DNA of 64,000 nt from Arthrobacter sp. Leaf337 (GTDB taxonomy: Bacteria; Actinomycetota; Actinomycetes; Actinomycetales; Micrococcaceae), in NCBI RefSeq assembly GCF_001423745.1, contig NZ_LMPC01000012.1, positions 428,166 through 492,165 on the forward strand, read 5' to 3'. How positions within the stretch are numbered: the first letter of the stretch is position 1; every line of letters starts with the position of its first letter. The position numbers and the translations under genes are program-made. Below are positions 27,008 through 36,441 of the stretch, piece by piece. Under the pieces are notes generated by a model that saw only the letters and a program-made list of their open reading frames with translations, did not search any database and was not told the origin of the DNA.

Positions 27008-27784
27008 CTACTTTGCGGGCCTTTTCGGCGGCCCGGACGTAAACCGCGCCGGCAGCATCCGTGAAACGGCGGCAACCACCTTGTACCGCTTGGTGGGGAT
27101 GGACACCGCACGGCCGCGTTCGTTGTCCGCCAGGCCTTCCCGGACCACGCGGTCCGCGTGCAGCCACAGCCACCGCGGGGCCACTGTTTTGTCCATGCCC
27201 ATCCGGTCGTGGAATTCGGTGTGGGTGAACCCCGGGCACACGGCCGTCACTTTCACGCCGCTGCCGGCGTATGCCAGGTTGGCCCAGCGGCTGAAGCTCA
27301 CCTGCCAGGCTTTCGCCGCCGAGTAACTACCCCGGTTGGCGAACGCGGCGACGCTGGCCACGTTGATGATCCTGCCCGAACCGCGCGCCAGCATGCCTTG
27401 CAGGGCAGCGTGGCACAGTTCCATGGGCGTCTGGACATGGAGCCGCAGGTGCCTGCGTTCCTCGTCCAAGCTGTTCTTGTCGAAGGACTTCAGCAGCCCG
27501 ATGCCGGCGTTGTTGACCAGGATCTCCACCGGCCGTGAAGCGTCGGAAAGGCGTTCGACGACGGTGGCCACCCCGGCGTCGTCCGTCAGGTCAGCGGAGA
27601 GCACCTCGGCAGTGATGCTGTAGTTGTTCTCCAGTTCGTGCGCGGCGGCCCGCAGGCGCTCCGCATCGCGGGCCACCAGCACCAGGTGGTGCCCCTGTTC
27701 CGCGAGCTGGCGGGCAAACTCGGCGCCAAGGCCCGCCGTCGCGCCGGTGATCAGGGCTGTGGGTCCGGGAACTTGTTCGGTCAT
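27008..27784 (-). CDS. SDR family NAD(P)-dependent oxidoreductase
   Basis: 258 aa. Cofactor motif TALITGATAGLGAEFARQLA (TGxxxGxG); ILVNNAGIGLL; catalytic Ser in INVASVAAFAN and YSAAKAW (YxxxK). The C-terminus is basic (RFTSGPPKRPAK). A classical short-chain dehydrogenase of the DltE/YqjQ type; substrate unknown. It converges on the FUSC gene with nine bases between them. Confidence 0.85.
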   Translation of the reverse strand: MTEQVPGPTALITGATAGLGAEFARQLAEQGHHLVLVARDAERLRAAAHELENNYSITAEVLSADLTDDAGVATVVERLSDASRPVEILVNNAGIGLLKSFDKNSLDEERRHLRLHVQTPMELCHAALQGMLARGSGRIINVASVAAFANRGSYSAAKAWQVSFSRWANLAYAGSGVKVTAVCPGFTHTEFHDRMGMDKTVAPRWLWLHADRVVREGLADNERGRAVSIPTKRYKVVAAVSRMLPARFTSGPPKRPAK

Positions 27785-27900
27785 GGCAGAAGCCTAGTGG
27801 CACCCTGCGCCCGGCGCCTCCCCCTAAGCAGCGCCGGGATGGCACCTCACGGCAGTGTGTGCGACCACGACTGCCGTGACATGCCATCTCGGCGAACGTC

Positions 27901-29808
27901 CTAGGCGAACTTCGCCAGCGGGTTCACCAGCCTGCCGGCCATCTGCAGGCCTCCGGACGGGTCCGTGAGATCGAGCATCTGCTGGTTGTTGCGCAGCTGC
28001 AGCCTGTTGAGGCAGGAGAACTGGAAGTCGGGCGCGAACAGGTCGTGCCGGGCAAACTGATCCGCGAGTTCGGGGTGCTCCGCCTGGTAATCGCGGATAG
28101 CCCCGGCAGCGATGCGCCAGAATTCCTCGCCGCGGAGCACGCCGTCTTCCTCAAGGAGGGCGCCGAGGAACCGGAAGATACAGTCGAACACGTCGGTGAA
28201 GACGGCCAGGACCTTCTCGTCGTCGGGAATGTCCGCCTTGATCCGGGATACGGCGTCCGGCAGCTCGATCCGGTTCCCCATCACCACGATTTCCTCTGCG
28301 ATGTCCTTCATGACCGCCCGCACGGGCACCCCGTTATGGAGCACCAGAATCACATTCTCGCCGTGCGGCATGAACGCCAGCTCGTAGCGGTACAGGCAGT
28401 GCACCAGGGGCACGAGGTACGCCTCGAAGTACCGGCGCAGCCACTCGCCGGGTTCCAGCCCGGACTGTTCGATCAGGGCGGAGACCATGGGTGTGCCCGC
28501 GGCATCGGTGTGCAGCAGCGAGGCCATGGTGGCCAGCTGCTGTCCTTCCTCCAGAAGCGGCAGCGGGCTTTCACGCCACAACGCGGACAGCATCTTCCGG
28601 TACGGCGACTCCTTGGGTGCGGCCTCCTCGTAGTATCCGTTGTGGTATCCGATCGCTGCCACCTCCCGGATCATCGCCAGTCCGCGGGCCTGCAGGGCCT
28701 CGTCGCCGCCGATCAGGTCCTGGAGCCAGTCATTGATGGCCGGTGTGGCTTTCATGTACTGCGGGGACAGCCCGCGCATGAACCCCATGTTCAGCACGGA
28801 CATGGCGGTCTTGACGTACGCCTTTTCCGGGGCGGTCGTGTTGAAAAACGTCCGGATGGACTGCTGGGCCTGGTAGCCGTCCGCCCCGATCCCGAGGTGC
28901 ACGATGTGCTGCTGGGCGATCTCGGCGGCAAAGGTCACCGTCAGTTTGTTCTCCCACTGCCATGGGTGCACCGGCATCAGGAAATACGCGGCCGGGTCCA
29001 GGCCCAGGGCACTGAGCTCGGCGTCGAAGTAGGCCAGGGTGCCGGCACCCAGTTCGGCGTCAAGGTGGGCTGCATAGCCCAGGCCCTCGCTGGAGGTGAA
29101 CACTGCCTTGCGCCGGTGCACCGCGATCCAGTCCAGCTGCACGGGCACGCCGGTTTCCGGGGCAAAGGCGCGGTAGTCGCTGATGCCGAAGCCCAGCCGG
29201 CCGTTGTTGGCCACGAAACAGGGGTGACCCTCCGTCATGCTGCGCTCAATGGCCTGGAAGTCCGTGGCGGCGTCCGCTCCGCCGGTCACGCCTGCCGCCA
29301 GTTCCGCGGAGGACGGCTGGCCGATCCACTGCTTGTAGGCGTGGCTGGAAAGAGTGCTGCTGATCTCCTCGAGGTAGACCGGGAGCATCTCGGGCCGGAT
29401 CCCCAGGGCGTCGCGGAATTCGGTGATGAACCGGAGCGCATCCAGGGGTGCGTCCTGCCCGTCCCGGTTGCAGGTGATCGAAGCGGCGTCGACGGACCAG
29501 TGCTCAAGGTGCAGGATCCTGGCGGAGAACCGGTATTCAACCGTGGCGTCATCGCTGAGCACCCGGTAGTCGTGGGACTGGGCTCCGGCACCGGACCGGT
29601 CCTCGGCACCAGGCGCGGCGCTGCCCCCGGCACTGCCCACGGCACTGTCCCCTGCGCTGATCCGTTCCGGGCTGAGGATGCGTTCGTGCGAGAACTCGGC
29701 GAGCGCCTTGCGGACCAGGTGCCGGTTGGCGGCGGCCCAGCGTTCCGGCGTGAGGTGGGTTGCGACGTTTCCTGCGGTGAGGACGGATTCAAGTTCTGCG
29801 GTGGTCAA
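27901..29808 (-). CDS. desD: Desferrioxamine synthetase (IucA/IucC family NIS synthetase)
   Basis: 635 aa from the TTG at 29808, which overlaps the desC stop (TTGA) and has AGGGAG upstream. An open extension to 29895 is unlikely to be used. NIS-synthetase signatures are present: GHPCFVANNGRLGFGISDY, FLMPVHPWQWENKL, IRTFFNTTAPEKAYVKTAMS and LAFMPHGENVILVLHNG. The enzyme uses ATP to oligomerise and macrocyclise N-hydroxy-N-succinylcadaverine into desferrioxamine E/B. It is the last gene of desABCD. About 25 residues (70-95) rich in Gly, Ala and Ser form an extra loop near the N-terminus. Confidence 0.92.
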   Translation of the reverse strand: MTTAELESVLTAGNVATHLTPERWAAANRHLVRKALAEFSHERILSPERISAGDSAVGSAGGSAAPGAEDRSGAGAQSHDYRVLSDDATVEYRFSARILHLEHWSVDAASITCNRDGQDAPLDALRFITEFRDALGIRPEMLPVYLEEISSTLSSHAYKQWIGQPSSAELAAGVTGGADAATDFQAIERSMTEGHPCFVANNGRLGFGISDYRAFAPETGVPVQLDWIAVHRRKAVFTSSEGLGYAAHLDAELGAGTLAYFDAELSALGLDPAAYFLMPVHPWQWENKLTVTFAAEIAQQHIVHLGIGADGYQAQQSIRTFFNTTAPEKAYVKTAMSVLNMGFMRGLSPQYMKATPAINDWLQDLIGGDEALQARGLAMIREVAAIGYHNGYYEEAAPKESPYRKMLSALWRESPLPLLEEGQQLATMASLLHTDAAGTPMVSALIEQSGLEPGEWLRRYFEAYLVPLVHCLYRYELAFMPHGENVILVLHNGVPVRAVMKDIAEEIVVMGNRIELPDAVSRIKADIPDDEKVLAVFTDVFDCIFRFLGALLEEDGVLRGEEFWRIAAGAIRDYQAEHPELADQFARHDLFAPDFQFSCLNRLQLRNNQQMLDLTDPSGGLQMAGRLVNPLAKFA

Positions 29809-30383
29809 AGTGATGCTCCCTGGCAATTTGCGGAAAGGTGGATCGGGGATGAATGAAGGGCGGCGCGGGCGGCATGGAAGGCCTCCCGCGTGCAAAAACT
29901 GAGGAGGGCCTGCTTGTCCGGCAGCGCGATCTCCCCGGCGGGCTGGAATCCGAGCCGCGCATTGAGGACGTGGATCTTGTGGTTCCGGGCGTCGGGCTCA
30001 ACCACCACGCGCTCCACTTTGTCCTTGGCGAAGAGCCGGTCCAGGACTGTTTCCATCACGGCGGCGGTATAGCCCGGGCGCGGCGGACCGGCCGGCGGCG
30101 CGACCAGGAGGTGCATCCCGATGTCCCCCGGCTGCACGGCGTATTGGCCTGCCAGTGCGGAGAAGGCCGGAAGGTACTCCTCCATCAGGAAGGCTGGAAC
30201 GCCGGCGTCGAGCCCCAGCAGCGCGTGGTGGTGACCGCTGGACTGGATCTTCGAGTATTCCTGCACAACGTCCTGGACGGACGCGCACTGCATCCCCCAG
30301 AAGGCGGCATATGGCCGGGTTACCCAGCTGTGGAGGAGTTGTGCGTCGGCGTCGGGGTCGAAGCAGCGGAACGTGAAACTCAT
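29805..30383 (-). CDS. desC: Siderophore acyltransferase (GNAT)
   Basis: 192 aa. IucB/RhbD-like [24 protein letters not shown] followed by FWGM at the N-terminus, and the block [11 protein letters not shown] with [20 protein letters not shown] and [17 protein letters not shown]. It acylates N-hydroxycadaverine with succinyl- or acetyl-CoA. It overlaps desB by ATGA and desD by TTGA, indicating strict translational coupling. Confidence 0.92.
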   Translation of the reverse strand: MSFTFRCFDPDADAQLLHSWVTRPYAAFWGMQCASVQDVVQEYSKIQSSGHHHALLGLDAGVPAFLMEEYLPAFSALAGQYAVQPGDIGMHLLVAPPAGPPRPGYTAAVMETVLDRLFAKDKVERVVVEPDARNHKIHVLNARLGFQPAGEIALPDKQALLSFCTREAFHAARAALHSSPIHLSANCQGASL

Positions 30384-31744
30384 GCGTTCACCGGCTTCCG
30401 CTCCGCGACGTTAGCCGTCACGGGCACTCCGAACTGCTGGAACGCGATGCTCTGTTCCACAGGATAGACCTCGCGGCCGGTTATCTCGCGCAGGATGCAG
30501 GAGTTGCGGTAGGCGGCCATGCCGAGATCCGGGGTGACGAATCCGTGGGTGTGGAGTTCCGCGTTCTGGACGAAGATCTCGCCGGGTTCGACGCCGATGC
30601 TGTAGTTGCGCTCGACGGCGAACCTGCCGCGGCCGTCCCGGGCGATCCGGTCCTGTATCCCGTTCAGGAACCCGGGTTCGCGGTAGCCGTAGCCGGTGGC
30701 CAGCACCACGGCCTCCGTGTCCAGCGAACAGCCGGCGCCCTGCTCCTCATGCCGGAGCTGCAGGGTGTGGGTGCCGGAGGCCGGGTCCCACGAGGCCCCG
30801 GTGAGGGCCGAGTGCGTCAGCAGCCGGGTATCCACCATCCCGGAGAGGCTCTTGGCATACAGGAGGTCGTAGATGGCATCGATGAGCTCGGAGTTGATGC
30901 CCTTGTACAGGTTCTTCTGGCTCCTGATGAGGCCGTCGCGCTGTTCCTCCGGGAGGCTGTGGAAGTAGTCCACGTACTCCGGAGACGTCATCTCCAGGGT
31001 GAGCTTGGTGTACTCCAGCGGGAAGAACCGCGCGGACCGGGTGACCCAGTTCAGCTGGTACCCGTGGACGTCGATCTCCTGCAGCAGCTCATAGTAGATT
31101 TCCGCCGCGCTCTGGCCGCTGCCCACGATGGTGATGCTCCGCTGCTGCTGCAGCTCACTCTTCCTCGACAGGTACTCGGCGTTGTGGAGGACCAGCCCGC
31201 CACCATTGGCTGCCGCTTCGACGATTCCGTCGCAGGCCGCGGGGACGTACGGCGATGTTCCGGTGCCCAGCACCAGCCGCCGCGCGCGCAGCACCTCCGG
31301 CCCGGCGGGGCCGTGGACGGACAGCGTGTACACGCCGCCGTCGTACGTGATCTCCCGGACGTCCGTGCCAAACCGCACCGAAGCGAGCCGGCCGGCCACC
31401 CACTGGCAGTACTGGTTGTACTCGGCACGCAGCGGGTAGAAGTTTTCCCGGATGTAGAAGCGGTAGAGCCGGCCGGTCTGCTTGAGGAAGTTCAGGAACG
31501 AATACGGCGACGTGGGGTCGGCCAGCGTCACGAGGTCCGCCATGAACGGGACCTGCAGGTGGGCCGGCTCCAGCATCATGCCGGGGTGCCAGTCGAACGA
31601 GTCGCGGCGCTCCAGGAAGACGGCATCCAGTCCGTCGATGGGCTCGGTGAGCGCGGCGAGCCCCAGGTTGAAAGGCCCGACGCCGATACCGGCGAAGTCG
31701 TACACGTGCCCCTCGCCTGCGGTGCTGGGAGTGGAGGTGCTCAT
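30380..31744 (-). CDS. desB: Cadaverine/lysine N-hydroxylase
   Basis: 454 aa flavin-dependent N-monooxygenase of the IucD/DesB type. FAD motif [19 protein letters not shown], substrate-site block [25 protein letters not shown] motif [19 protein letters not shown], and the C-terminal ATGYGYREP. It hydroxylates cadaverine made by DesA. It overlaps desA and desC by ATGA on each side. Confidence 0.93.
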   Translation of the reverse strand: MSTSTPSTAGEGHVYDFAGIGVGPFNLGLAALTEPIDGLDAVFLERRDSFDWHPGMMLEPAHLQVPFMADLVTLADPTSPYSFLNFLKQTGRLYRFYIRENFYPLRAEYNQYCQWVAGRLASVRFGTDVREITYDGGVYTLSVHGPAGPEVLRARRLVLGTGTSPYVPAACDGIVEAAANGGGLVLHNAEYLSRKSELQQQRSITIVGSGQSAAEIYYELLQEIDVHGYQLNWVTRSARFFPLEYTKLTLEMTSPEYVDYFHSLPEEQRDGLIRSQKNLYKGINSELIDAIYDLLYAKSLSGMVDTRLLTHSALTGASWDPASGTHTLQLRHEEQGAGCSLDTEAVVLATGYGYREPGFLNGIQDRIARDGRGRFAVERNYSIGVEPGEIFVQNAELHTHGFVTPDLGMAAYRNSCILREITGREVYPVEQSIAFQQFGVPVTANVAERKPVNA

Positions 31745-33330
31745 GCTGCAGCCTCCTGTCCGGTAAGCAGCGCTTCACCGGTGCGGCGGAGCAGGGTGAT
31801 GATGGCGTTGATGTCTTCCGGGGTGGCCTCGGCGTTCAGCAGGGTGAACTTCAGGTAGTGCCGTCCGGCGACCTTCGTTCCGGCGACCACCGCCTCGCCG
31901 GAGGCGAATACGGCGGCGCGGATCGCCGGGTTAAGGGTGTCCGCGGCGTCCTCATCGAGGCGCGTCCCGTCGGCCCGGAGCGGGCGGTAGCGGAACACGA
32001 GCGTGCTCAGCTGCGGGTGGGCGGCCAGCTCGAAGTCGGGGTCGGCGGCCAGGGCCTGCCCGGTGCGTGCGGCAAGGTCTATCGCCTCGTCCAGCAGGGC
32101 ACCGACGGCATCCGCGCCCATAATCCGGAGGGTCAGCCAGAGTTTCAGGGCGTCAAAGCGGCGCGTGGTCTGGATGCTCTTGTCCACCTGGTTGGGAATG
32201 TCCGCCAGAGCGGCGCTCTCCGGGTTGAGGTAGTCCGCGTAGTAGGTCACGTGCCGCAGCATGGCCCGGTCCCGGACCAGCAGGGCGCTGGAGCTCACCG
32301 GCTGGAAGAAGGTCTTGTGGAAATCCACGGTGACGGAGTCGGCCAGGCCGATCCCGTCCAGCCGGTGGCTGTAGCGGCCGGAGAGCATCAGGCCGCCGCC
32401 GTAGGCGGCGTCCACGTGGAACCACGCGCCGTACGCCCGGGCGAGGGCGGCGAGCTCGACGAGCGGGTCCACCGCGCCGAAATCGGTTGTCCCGGCGGTG
32501 CCCACCACGGCGATCGGGACCAGCCCGGCGTCGGCCGTTTGCGCCAGCGCGCCGGCCAGCGCGGCGGGGTCCATCCGGTGGTCCGGCCCGTAGGCCACCG
32601 GCACGACGGCGTCGTACCCCAGTCCCAGCATGGAGGCTGATTTGCGGATGCTGAAGTGGCTGTCTTCGGACGCGAAGACCCGCAGCTTCTCCAGCAGGGC
32701 AGGAAGCCGGAGGGATTCATTGCCGGGGAGCTTCCGCAGCCCGGCCACGGCATGGTTGCGGGCAATGAGCAGCGCCTGGAAGTTGGACTGGCTGCCGCCG
32801 GACGTGAACACGCCGTCGGCAGCGTCCCCCAGGGACAGCCGCTCCGCCGTCCAGTCGATGAGCCTGCGCTCGATCATGGTGGCGCCCGCGCTCTGGTCCC
32901 AGGTGTCCATCGACGAATTCACGGCGGACAGGATGCTCTCCCCCACCAGCGCCGGGATCACCACGGGGCAGTTCAGGTGCGCCGCGTATTTCGCGTCATG
33001 GAAGTAGACGGCGTCCTGCAGGTACACCTCTTCAAGTTCCGCCAGCGCAGCGGCAGTGTCCGGCAGGGGCAGGTCCAGGTCAACCGCGCCGACGCGCGCC
33101 TGAAGCTCCCGGGGCCCGACGCCGGTAAACGGCTTGGTGGTCCGCTCCAGCTTGGTGGCCACGGCGTTGACGCCCTGGAGCACCTGCGCCACGTAGCGGG
33201 GCGCGTTGCGGGAGTTGAAAAGGTGGTTGGTGGCGGCGAGGGCGAGCTCCACCCGGGAGCCGAAATCGTGCCCGCCGGAAGGGGCGGGCAGGTCCAGGCG
33301 TTTCTCGTCCACACGGGGCAACAGCGTCAC
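31741..33330 (-). CDS. desA: PLP-dependent lysine decarboxylase
   Basis: 529 aa, GTG start with AAAGGAAAA upstream. Group II PLP decarboxylase: [28 protein letters not shown] and the PLP lysine K339 in [17 protein letters not shown]. In this operon it should decarboxylate lysine to cadaverine, the first step of desferrioxamine synthesis; similar sequences are annotated as diaminobutyrate decarboxylases, but the des context is decisive. It is the first gene of the operon, behind an iron box. Confidence 0.93.
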   Translation of the reverse strand: MTLLPRVDEKRLDLPAPSGGHDFGSRVELALAATNHLFNSRNAPRYVAQVLQGVNAVATKLERTTKPFTGVGPRELQARVGAVDLDLPLPDTAAALAELEEVYLQDAVYFHDAKYAAHLNCPVVIPALVGESILSAVNSSMDTWDQSAGATMIERRLIDWTAERLSLGDAADGVFTSGGSQSNFQALLIARNHAVAGLRKLPGNESLRLPALLEKLRVFASEDSHFSIRKSASMLGLGYDAVVPVAYGPDHRMDPAALAGALAQTADAGLVPIAVVGTAGTTDFGAVDPLVELAALARAYGAWFHVDAAYGGGLMLSGRYSHRLDGIGLADSVTVDFHKTFFQPVSSSALLVRDRAMLRHVTYYADYLNPESAALADIPNQVDKSIQTTRRFDALKLWLTLRIMGADAVGALLDEAIDLAARTGQALAADPDFELAAHPQLSTLVFRYRPLRADGTRLDEDAADTLNPAIRAAVFASGEAVVAGTKVAGRHYLKFTLLNAEATPEDINAIITLLRRTGEALLTGQEAAA

Positions 33331-33372
33331 AAGGTTTTCCTTTGGTAGGCGTTTGGAGGCGCGCTAACGTAG

Positions 33373-33391
33373 CAAGGTAAGCCTTACTTAG
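33373..33391 (-). promoter_or_regulatory. Iron box (DtxR/IdeR/DmdR type) and promoter of desABCD
   Basis: On the complement the 19 bases read CTAAGTAAGGCTTACCTTG, which agrees at 13 positions with the actinobacterial DtxR consensus TTAGGTTAGGCTAACCTAA. A TTGACT about 16 bases upstream of TAAGGC suggests the promoter overlaps it, so the iron-bound repressor would block RNA polymerase. A second partial box (AGGTAAACCT) lies at 33390-33399. Confidence 0.75.
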
Positions 33392-33535
33392 GTAAACCTT
33401 TTAGTCAAACTTTTGTGAGCTAATTATGAATTTGGCGGATTTGCGGGGTCCGGCCGGCTCAATGGAGCGTCATTGACTGTCGCCCGGGCGGCGATTGAGG
33501 CAAGATTCGCCGCTCAGTGCGTGTTGGTGGCCGGT

Positions 33536-33970
33536 TCAGTGCGTGGCGGTGTCCGCCGTCGACTTGCGCCGGCAAAGCAGTGTCCAGCGGTTCCCGCCGT
33601 CCTCCTTGGCGTAGGAAAACTGGTCCAACGCCACCTTGGCGAGGGCAAGTCCGCGGCCGCTCCCGGACATGTCATCCGGCAGTTCGGCGGCCGTGAGGTC
33701 GATGCCGGCAGGCCGGGCGTTGTCCGTGAATTCGGCAAAGAGCCGCTCAGGTTCGCATTCCACAGCCAGGACAAACCGGACGGGGTCCGTGCCGGCCGGG
33801 CGGGAGTGCTCGATGATGTTGGACGCCACCTCGATGAGCGCGGTTTCGAACCTGATGCGGTCCATGGGTTGAATGCCGGGTTCACCTGCACAGAGGTCCT
33901 CGAGCAGTTTATGGATCAGCTCCAGGCTTTCGGGAACCGCGGCGGCGCGCAGGCTGAACTCGCTGCTCAT
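33536..33970 (-). CDS. HATPase_c serine-kinase/anti-sigma-factor-like protein (RsbW type)
   Basis: 144 aa from the ATG at 33970, which shares one base with the stop of the STAS gene. GHKL fold: the N-box is ALIEVASNIIEHSRP, the G1 box is FTDNARPAGIDL, and the G2 box is SGSGRGLALAKVALDQFSY. RsbW-type proteins bind ATP, phosphorylate a STAS antagonist on Ser and may sequester a sigma factor. Its coupling to the STAS gene and the upstream glycosyltransferase suggests local control of that enzyme rather than a sigma factor, since no sigma gene is nearby (inference). Confidence 0.85.
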   Translation of the reverse strand: MSSEFSLRAAAVPESLELIHKLLEDLCAGEPGIQPMDRIRFETALIEVASNIIEHSRPAGTDPVRFVLAVECEPERLFAEFTDNARPAGIDLTAAELPDDMSGSGRGLALAKVALDQFSYAKEDGGNRWTLLCRRKSTADTATH

Positions 33971-34299
33971 CAATAGGCCCCGTCCACCGAGGCGACCGGC
34001 TGCAGCACCCTGTTGAGGTTGGTCATTTCCAGGACCGCCGTGATCTGGGCCGTGGGGTTGGCCAGCCGGAGGTCTCCGCCGGCCTGCCGGGTCTTCTTCA
34101 GCCCGGTAATCAGGGCACCGAGGCCGGACGAGTCAATGAAGTCGGTGCCGGCAAGGTCAACCACCAGGCGGACCGTGCCGTCGCTGATCAGCGCATCGAT
34201 GTTGGCGCCGAGGTGCGGGGCCGACACCATATTGAGCCGGCCCACAGGACGGATCACGCCCACTCCATTGGCCAGCGTCTCGTTCTTGAATTCGATCAT
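33970..34299 (-). CDS. STAS domain protein (anti-anti-sigma-factor-like, RsbV type)
   Basis: 109 aa from the ATG at 34299, with GAGGGAAA upstream, overlapping the GT2 stop (ATGA). A single STAS domain: VIRPVGRLNMVSAPHLGANI, LVVDLAGTDFIDSSGLGALI (phosphorylatable Ser in DSSG), and then LRLANPTAQITAVLEMTNL. It is the expected partner of the HATPase encoded next. The three genes GT2-STAS-HATPase are all translationally coupled. Confidence 0.9.
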   Translation of the reverse strand: MIEFKNETLANGVGVIRPVGRLNMVSAPHLGANIDALISDGTVRLVVDLAGTDFIDSSGLGALITGLKKTRQAGGDLRLANPTAQITAVLEMTNLNRVLQPVASVDGAY

Positions 34300-36266
34300 G
34301 GATTTCCCTCTTTCTTCTTGTTGCTGTTCAGCCAGGCATCGTAGCCGGGGTAGCGGACAGCTTCGATGACTACGCTGAAGATCAGCAGATCGAAGGCTAT
34401 CCACACAAAGTTGACGGAGCTGCCCAGGAGATCCCCTTGGCCGAGCAGCAGCCGGATAACGCCCACAACGGCCGCCAGTGCCAGGACGGCCATGGCTATC
34501 AGCTGCGGCCTGACCAAATGCCACGGCAGCCGGCTGCGCGCCTGCAGTGTCTTGGGCGTGACCCGGAAGTCCAGGTCCCGGCCCAGGAACACGTTCCCGA
34601 ACGCGGAGGTGACGGATTTGATCCAGGTGGGGAAAAGCGCCAGCGAGTACTGCTGGCCGCGCCACGTCTTCACCCCGCGCCCCACCACCAAGAACAGGAT
34701 CTGATTGATCACCAGGAACGGGATGAGCCGGAGGAAGAACTCGTTGCTCAGGGACTGGACCGGAAGGATCCCGAGGATCAGGTAGATGACGGGAGCGGCT
34801 ATGTACGCCACCGCGGCGAACCCGGACAAATAGCTCCACATGGTGGCCACGTACATCAGCCGCTGGGCCAGGCTGAGCCCCTTTTGCATAAACGGGTTTT
34901 CCCGGAACATGACCTGCATGGTGCCCTGGGCCCACCGGAGCCGCTGCGTCAGCATCGAATCGAGGTCTTCGGGGGCCAGACCGTCAGCCAGGCGTTCGTG
35001 GTGGTAGGCCGATTCCCAGCCGAGGGAATGCAGCCGCATGCAGGTGGCCATGTCCTCTGTCACCGAGATCGTAGCCAGCGGCATCACGGCCTGAGCCTCG
35101 CCGGCCTTCTCGGCGTTGACGGAATCGATCAGGACACGGACGGTTTCCACCGCTCCCAGCGGGGACCAGTCGCGCTGGGAGAGCCTGTCCAGGGCAACGT
35201 CGTCGACGACGGCGAGGGAACCGTCCACGTCGATGGTCCGGGAAAGCCCCTCAATGGAGTTCAGTTCAGCGTGCAGCGCCGCGAAGTCTTCCGCCACCAG
35301 GTTCCGGGCCACGGCGTCCACGCGCTCCTGGAACCGGTAGGTGACGTCGGCAATGGCCTGCCCCTCGTTGAGCTCGCGCCGGACCTGCTGCAGGTCGGTC
35401 GCCAACGTGGAGAGCGCGGACGCCAGCCGTTCCTGCCCGGGGCCAAGCTGGCGCCCCGCCTTGGCCACCACCTTGTCCGCGGTCTTGAGCGCCTTGTTCA
35501 GTGCCAGCTCTGTTTCCGAGACGTAGCGCATCACCCCCAGCTGCATGAGCGCTTCCCGCCGGATGATCGCGTTTGAACCGCAGAAGAAGGCCGCGTTCCA
35601 GCCGTCCTTGCCCTGCTGGATGGGCCCGTAAAAAAGCGGCGCCTGGCTGCCCAGCGGATCGTTCGGCGGGACGTTCACAAACACCTGCGGGGTCTGGACC
35701 AGAGCCATCCTGCGGTTGTTGAAATAGCCCAGCGTGTTGTCGAGAATCTTCGGGTCCGGCACCTGGTCTGCGTCAAGGATCAGCATGAACTCGCCGTCCG
35801 TGGCGAGCAGTGCGTTGTTGAGGTTGCCGGCCTTGGCGTGCCGGGGACGGTTGGCCCAGTCGTCGGACCGGGTGATCCAGCCGATGCCCTCCGCCTCGGC
35901 GATGGCCCGCAGGTCGGCGCGGTTGCCGTCGTCGAGGATCCAGGTCCTGTGCGGATAGGCAATGTTCTTGGCTGCCCGCGCCGTTCCCATGACGAGGTCA
36001 AACGGCTCGTTATAGGTGGTGATGAAAACGTCCACCGTGAGTCCGGCCGGCGGCGGTAGCGGAGTGTCCCGTTGCTTGTATCGCCACATGGTGACGCCGA
36101 AAAGCAGGGAGTCAAGCAGGGAGTAGGTCTCCGCCAGGACCAGCGGTATCGCGATCCACCAGGCTTCCCAGTTGATGGAAACCATCCAACGCCAAATGAT
36201 GTAGTTCAGGCCCAGGATGGCGGTAGCCAAAACAATCAGCCTGATGGTCAGTTGCCGTGGTGTCAT
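34296..36266 (-). CDS. Family 2 processive glycosyltransferase (cellulose-synthase-like) with a large insertion
   Basis: 656 aa integral membrane GT2. Two N-terminal helices (5-24, 36-60) precede the catalytic core, which carries TYNEPFD, LDDGNR, DADQVP, FFCGSNAIIRREAL, TED (403-405) and QRLRW (441-445): the D,D,D,QxxRW signature of BcsA, hyaluronan and chitin synthases. Several C-terminal helices follow. Between FFCGSN (227-232) and TED there are about 170 residues, whereas BcsA-like enzymes have about 25; the extra part (about 245-395) is charged and helical with coiled-coil character. No PilZ domain and no BcsB-like neighbour are seen, so the polymer is unknown. AGGGGACAG precedes the ATG. 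Confidence 0.88.
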   Translation of the reverse strand: MTPRQLTIRLIVLATAILGLNYIIWRWMVSINWEAWWIAIPLVLAETYSLLDSLLFGVTMWRYKQRDTPLPPPAGLTVDVFITTYNEPFDLVMGTARAAKNIAYPHRTWILDDGNRADLRAIAEAEGIGWITRSDDWANRPRHAKAGNLNNALLATDGEFMLILDADQVPDPKILDNTLGYFNNRRMALVQTPQVFVNVPPNDPLGSQAPLFYGPIQQGKDGWNAAFFCGSNAIIRREALMQLGVMRYVSETELALNKALKTADKVVAKAGRQLGPGQERLASALSTLATDLQQVRRELNEGQAIADVTYRFQERVDAVARNLVAEDFAALHAELNSIEGLSRTIDVDGSLAVVDDVALDRLSQRDWSPLGAVETVRVLIDSVNAEKAGEAQAVMPLATISVTEDMATCMRLHSLGWESAYHHERLADGLAPEDLDSMLTQRLRWAQGTMQVMFRENPFMQKGLSLAQRLMYVATMWSYLSGFAAVAYIAAPVIYLILGILPVQSLSNEFFLRLIPFLVINQILFLVVGRGVKTWRGQQYSLALFPTWIKSVTSAFGNVFLGRDLDFRVTPKTLQARSRLPWHLVRPQLIAMAVLALAAVVGVIRLLLGQGDLLGSSVNFVWIAFDLLIFSVVIEAVRYPGYDAWLNSNKKKEGNP

Positions 36267-36441
36267 GGCCCGGCTGTCCCCTGGATCCTCGTCCGTTCAG
36301 TCAGCCGCCCGGTGAGGATCCGGCTCCGAAGTGAGACCAAAGGAGCGTGGAAGGGTGGACTATCCTGCGTCAGTCCAACCTTATCCGCCCGGCCGGAAAA
36401 GGGCTAAGGTGCCAGGCGGCTGATGACGCCGGACCGGGCCG

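Noticed and set aside
29809..29895. Longer desD start
   Set aside because: The TTG at 29808 overlaps the desC stop and has AGGGAG upstream; the extension lies inside desC and has no signal.
34296..36266. Calling the GT2 bacterial cellulose synthase BcsA
   Set aside because: No PilZ domain, no bcsB, bcsC or bcsZ neighbours, and a large insertion; the polymer cannot be named.
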